Positions 61,101 to 64,000 of a DNA stretch of 64,000 bases are shown here, piece by piece. The notes under the pieces are model-generated. The model saw only the letters and a program-made list of their open reading frames with translations, was not told where the DNA came from and did no database searches. The position numbers were made by a program, and so were the translations under genes. The number at the start of each line of letters is the position of its first letter. The stretch's first letter is position 1. The stretch comes from Colletes latitarsis. Taxonomy: Eukaryota > Arthropoda > Insecta > Hymenoptera > Colletidae. The stretch covers positions 1,798,001 to 1,862,000 of the forward strand of contig NW_027488377.1 in assembly GCF_051014445.1 (NCBI RefSeq), in the 5' to 3' direction.

Positions 61101-64000
61101 AGAACCTGGGTTTTTTCCGGTTTGGATTACGTAGTAATGTGGTACCACACCGAAACTGTCTATTAAACCTGTTTGCGATTAATATTTTAATGGACAACGC
61201 CGGTTATGTCTGTGTCAGTTCTGGTATTTGCCATCATCTGGTTCATACTTTCGCATTTTATGCATTCTTGTTGGCCAGATCCTGGGTTTTTTCTGGTTTG
61301 GATCACATAGTAGTGTGGTACCGCACCGAAACAGTCAATTAAACCTGGTTGCGATTTATATTTTAGAGGATAACGGCGGTTATGTCTGGGTTAGGTCTGG
61401 TATTTGCCATCATCTTGCTCATAATATCCCATTTTTCGCATACTTGTTGGCCAGATCCTGGGCTCTTGCTGATTTGGATCACGTAGTAATGTGGTACCAC
61501 ACCGAAACTGTCAATTAAACCAGGTTGCGATTAACATTTTAGAGGACAACGCCGGTTATGTCTGGGTTATTTCTGGTATTTGCAATCATCTGGGTCATTC
61601 GTACGCATTTTTCGCATACCTGTTGGTCAGACCCTGGGTATTTTCTGGTTTCATCACATAGTAATGTGGTACCACACCGGAACAGTCAATTAAAGTTGGT
61701 TTCGATCAATATTATAGGGGGAAACACCGGTTGTGTCTGGGTTAGGCCTCGTATTTGCCATCATCTAGCTCATACTTTCGCATTTTTCGCATACTTGTTG
61801 GCCAGAACCTGGGTTTTTTCCGGTTTGGATTACGTAGTAATGTGGTGCCACACCGATACTGCCAATTAAACCTGGTTGCGATTAATATTTTAGAGGACAA
61901 CGCCGGTTATGTCTGGGTTATTTCTGGTATTTGCAATCATGTGGCTCATACTTTCGCATTTTTCGCATACTTGTTGGCCAGATCCTGGGTTCTTTCTGGT
62001 TTGGATCACGTAGTATTGTGGTACGACACCGAAAAAGTTTAATAAACCTGGTTCCGATTAATATTTTAGAGGATAACGCTGGTTATGTCTGGGTTAGTTC
62101 TGGTATTTGCAATCATCTGGCTCATTCGTTCGCATTTTTCGCATACTTGTTGGCCAGACCCAGGGCATTTTCTGATTTGCCATCATCTAGCTCATACTTT
62201 CGCATTTTATGCATTCTTGTTGGCCAGATCCTGGGTTTTTTCCGGTTTGGATCACGTTGTAATGTGGTACCACACTGAAAGAGTCAATTAAGCCTGGTTC
62301 CGATTAATATTTTAGAGGATAACGCTGGTTATGTCTGGGTTAGGTCTGGTATTAGCACTCATCTGTCTTATACTTCCGCATTTTTCGCATACTTGAATGG
62401 CCAGAACCTGGGCTTTTCCTAGTTTGGATCACGTAGTAATGTGGCACCACGCCGAAACAGTCAATTAAAACAGGTTCCAATTAGTATTTTAGAGGATAAC
62501 GGCGGTTATGGCTGGGTTAGGTCTGGAATTTGCCATCATCTAGCTCATACTTTCGCATTTTTCGCATAGTTATGGGCCAGATCCTGGGCTTTTGCTGATT
62601 TGTATCACGTAGTAATGTGGTACTACACTCAAAACTGTCTATTAAACCTGGTTCCGATTAATATTTTAGAGGATAACGCCGGTTATGTCTGGTTTAGGTC
62701 TGGTATTAGCACTCATCTGTCTCATACTTTCGCATTCTTCGCATACTTGTTTTCTAGATCCTGGGTCATTTCTCGTTTGGATTACATAGTAATGATGTAC
62801 CACACCGAAACAGTCGATTAAACCTGGTTGCGATTAATATTCTTGAGGATAACGCCGGTTATGTCTGGGTTAGGTCTGGAATTTGCCATCATCTGCCTCA
62901 TACTTTCGCATGTTTTGCATTCATGTTGGCCAGATCCTGGGTTTTTTCCGATTTGGATTACATAGTAATGTGGTAGCACACCGAAACAGTCAATTAAACC
63001 TGGTTGCTATTAATATTTTAAAGGATAACGCCGGTTATGTCTGGGTTAGGTCTGGTATTTGCAATAATCTGGCTCATACTTTCGCATTCTTCGCATACTT
63101 GTTGTCTAGATCCTGGGTCATTTCTGGTTTGGATTAGATAGTAATGTGGTACCTCACCAAAACAGTCAATTAAACCTGGATGCTATTAATATTTTAGAGG
63201 ATAACGCCGGTTATGTCTGGGTTAGGTCTGGTATTTGCCATCATCTGCCTCATACTTTCGCATTCTTCGCATACTTGTTTGCCAGATCCTGGGTTTTTTC
63301 TGGTTTGGATCACGTAGTAACGTGGTACCACACTGGAACAGTCAACTAAACCTGGATCCGCTTAATATGTTAGAGGATAGCGCCGGTTATGTCTGGTATT
63401 TGCCATCATCTGACTCATACTTTCGCATTCTTCGCAAACTTGTTGGCCAGATCCTGGGTTTTTTCCGGTTTGGATCACGTAGTAATGTGGTACCACACTG
63501 GAACAGTCAATTAATCCTGTTTCCGATTAATAGTTTACAGGATAACGCCGGTTATGTCTGGGTTAGTTCTCGTATTTGCAATCATCTAGTTCACACTTTC
63601 GCACTTTTCGCATACCTGTTGGCCAGATTCTGGGCTCTTGCTGATTTGGATCACGTAGTAATGTGGCACCACGCCGAAACTGTCAATTACACCTGGTACC
63701 GATTAATATTTTAGAGGACAACGCCGGTTATGTCTGGGTTAGTTCTCGTATTTGCAATCATCTAGTTTATATTTTCACATTTTTCGCATACTTGTTGGCC
63801 AGATCCTGGGCTCTTGCTGATTTGGATCACGTAGTAATGTGGCACCACGCCGAAACAGTCAATTAAACCCGGTACCGATTAATATTTTAGAGGACAACGC
63901 CGGTTATGTCTGGGTTAGTTCTCGTATTTGCAATCATCTAGTTCATACTTTCGCTTTTCTCGCATACTTGTTGGCCAGATCCTGGGTTTTTTCTGATTTG

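Larger units (their letters stand above)
59026..63590 (+). repeat. Large duplication, copy 2
   Basis: Partner of 53404-57900. It contains a truncated monomer near 62171-62180, where TTTTCTGATTT runs straight into GCCATCATCTAGC, and a 9-bp loss at 61081. From about 63840 a further match to 57980 appears at an offset of about 5861 bp, one more monomer. Confidence 0.82.
39947..64000 (+). repeat. 176-177 bp satellite array, block 3
   Basis: About 136 monomers in the same orientation as the other blocks, continuing past the window. Common variants here include TTTATGCATTCTTG, TTTTTCTCATACTTG, ACCACACCGAGACAGTC and GAGGACAACGCCGG. Many nested duplications of whole monomers are visible (separate entries). 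No gene or further mobile element is seen. Confidence 0.96.

Noticed and set aside
370..63866. Scores of 61-159 codon open frames in the satellite, many giving nearly the same 67-residue product
   Set aside because: They start at GTG or TTG rather than ATG, end at the fixed TAA of GTCAATTAA, and exist because the monomer has few stops in one frame. Since 176 is not a multiple of 3, the frame rotates from monomer to monomer; longer frames arise only where a monomer is 177 bp or frames chain by chance. No constraint, signal or splice evidence supports protein coding.
1..64000. A CENP-B box in the satellite
   Set aside because: The best candidates around TTTCGCATTTTTCGCAT and TTTCGATCAATATTTTAGG lack the CGGG half of the core, so no match can be claimed.

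Overview
This is eukaryotic, non-genic DNA: one very large head-to-tail satellite array with two retroelements inserted in it. The monomer is 176-177 bp. It fills 1-20248, 25971-37666 and 39947-64000, about 56 kb or roughly 318 monomers by length, always in the same orientation, and it runs off both window edges. Megasatellite scale, higher-order periodicity, and embedded Ty3/gypsy and R1-like elements point to pericentromeric or centromeric heterochromatin of an animal, most likely an arthropod (perhaps an insect). The species cannot be named from this sequence. I see no host protein gene, tRNA, rRNA or CRISPR array.

Layout. From 1 to about 10 kb the array is dominated by a 706-bp, four-monomer higher-order repeat with nearly identical copies. 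From 10 to 20.2 kb and from 26 to 37.7 kb it is a mosaic of more divergent monomers with local 4-, 6-, 10- and 12-monomer duplications. From 40 to 64 kb there are nested duplications of 3, 4, 6, 13, 15 and 17 monomers, and finally a 5.6-6.8 kb duplication broken by whole-monomer insertions and losses.

At 20249-25970, on the minus strand, lies a full-length Ty3/gypsy LTR retrotransposon. It has 310-bp LTRs differing at 4 sites, an ATAT target duplication, a primer binding site and a polypurine tract. Gag carries a zinc knuckle. Protease lies in the -1 frame after a GGGAAAC heptamer. Reverse transcriptase, RNase H and integrase follow in a third frame. No env is recognisable. The protease-to-RT frame change looks like damage rather than programmed frameshifting, so the copy is young but probably not autonomous.

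At 37667-39946, also on the minus strand, lies a 5'-truncated, GC-rich, poly(A)-tailed non-LTR element of the R1 group. It keeps the reverse transcriptase and the C-terminal zinc finger but has lost the endonuclease. Two things stand out. It carries a long series of perfect inverted repeats, up to 17 bp, including an interleaved pair that could form a pseudoknot. Its two flanks also belong to different satellite families: the 281 bp beyond its 5' end match the 706-bp repeat family 32.8 kb away at all but 2 positions. That marks a rearrangement or conversion breakpoint.

There is no cooperating gene system here. The window is best read as a record of satellite turnover (slippage, unequal exchange, conversion) punctuated by two retroelement insertions. 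The satellite's many short open frames are a by-product of its sequence and are not annotated as genes.
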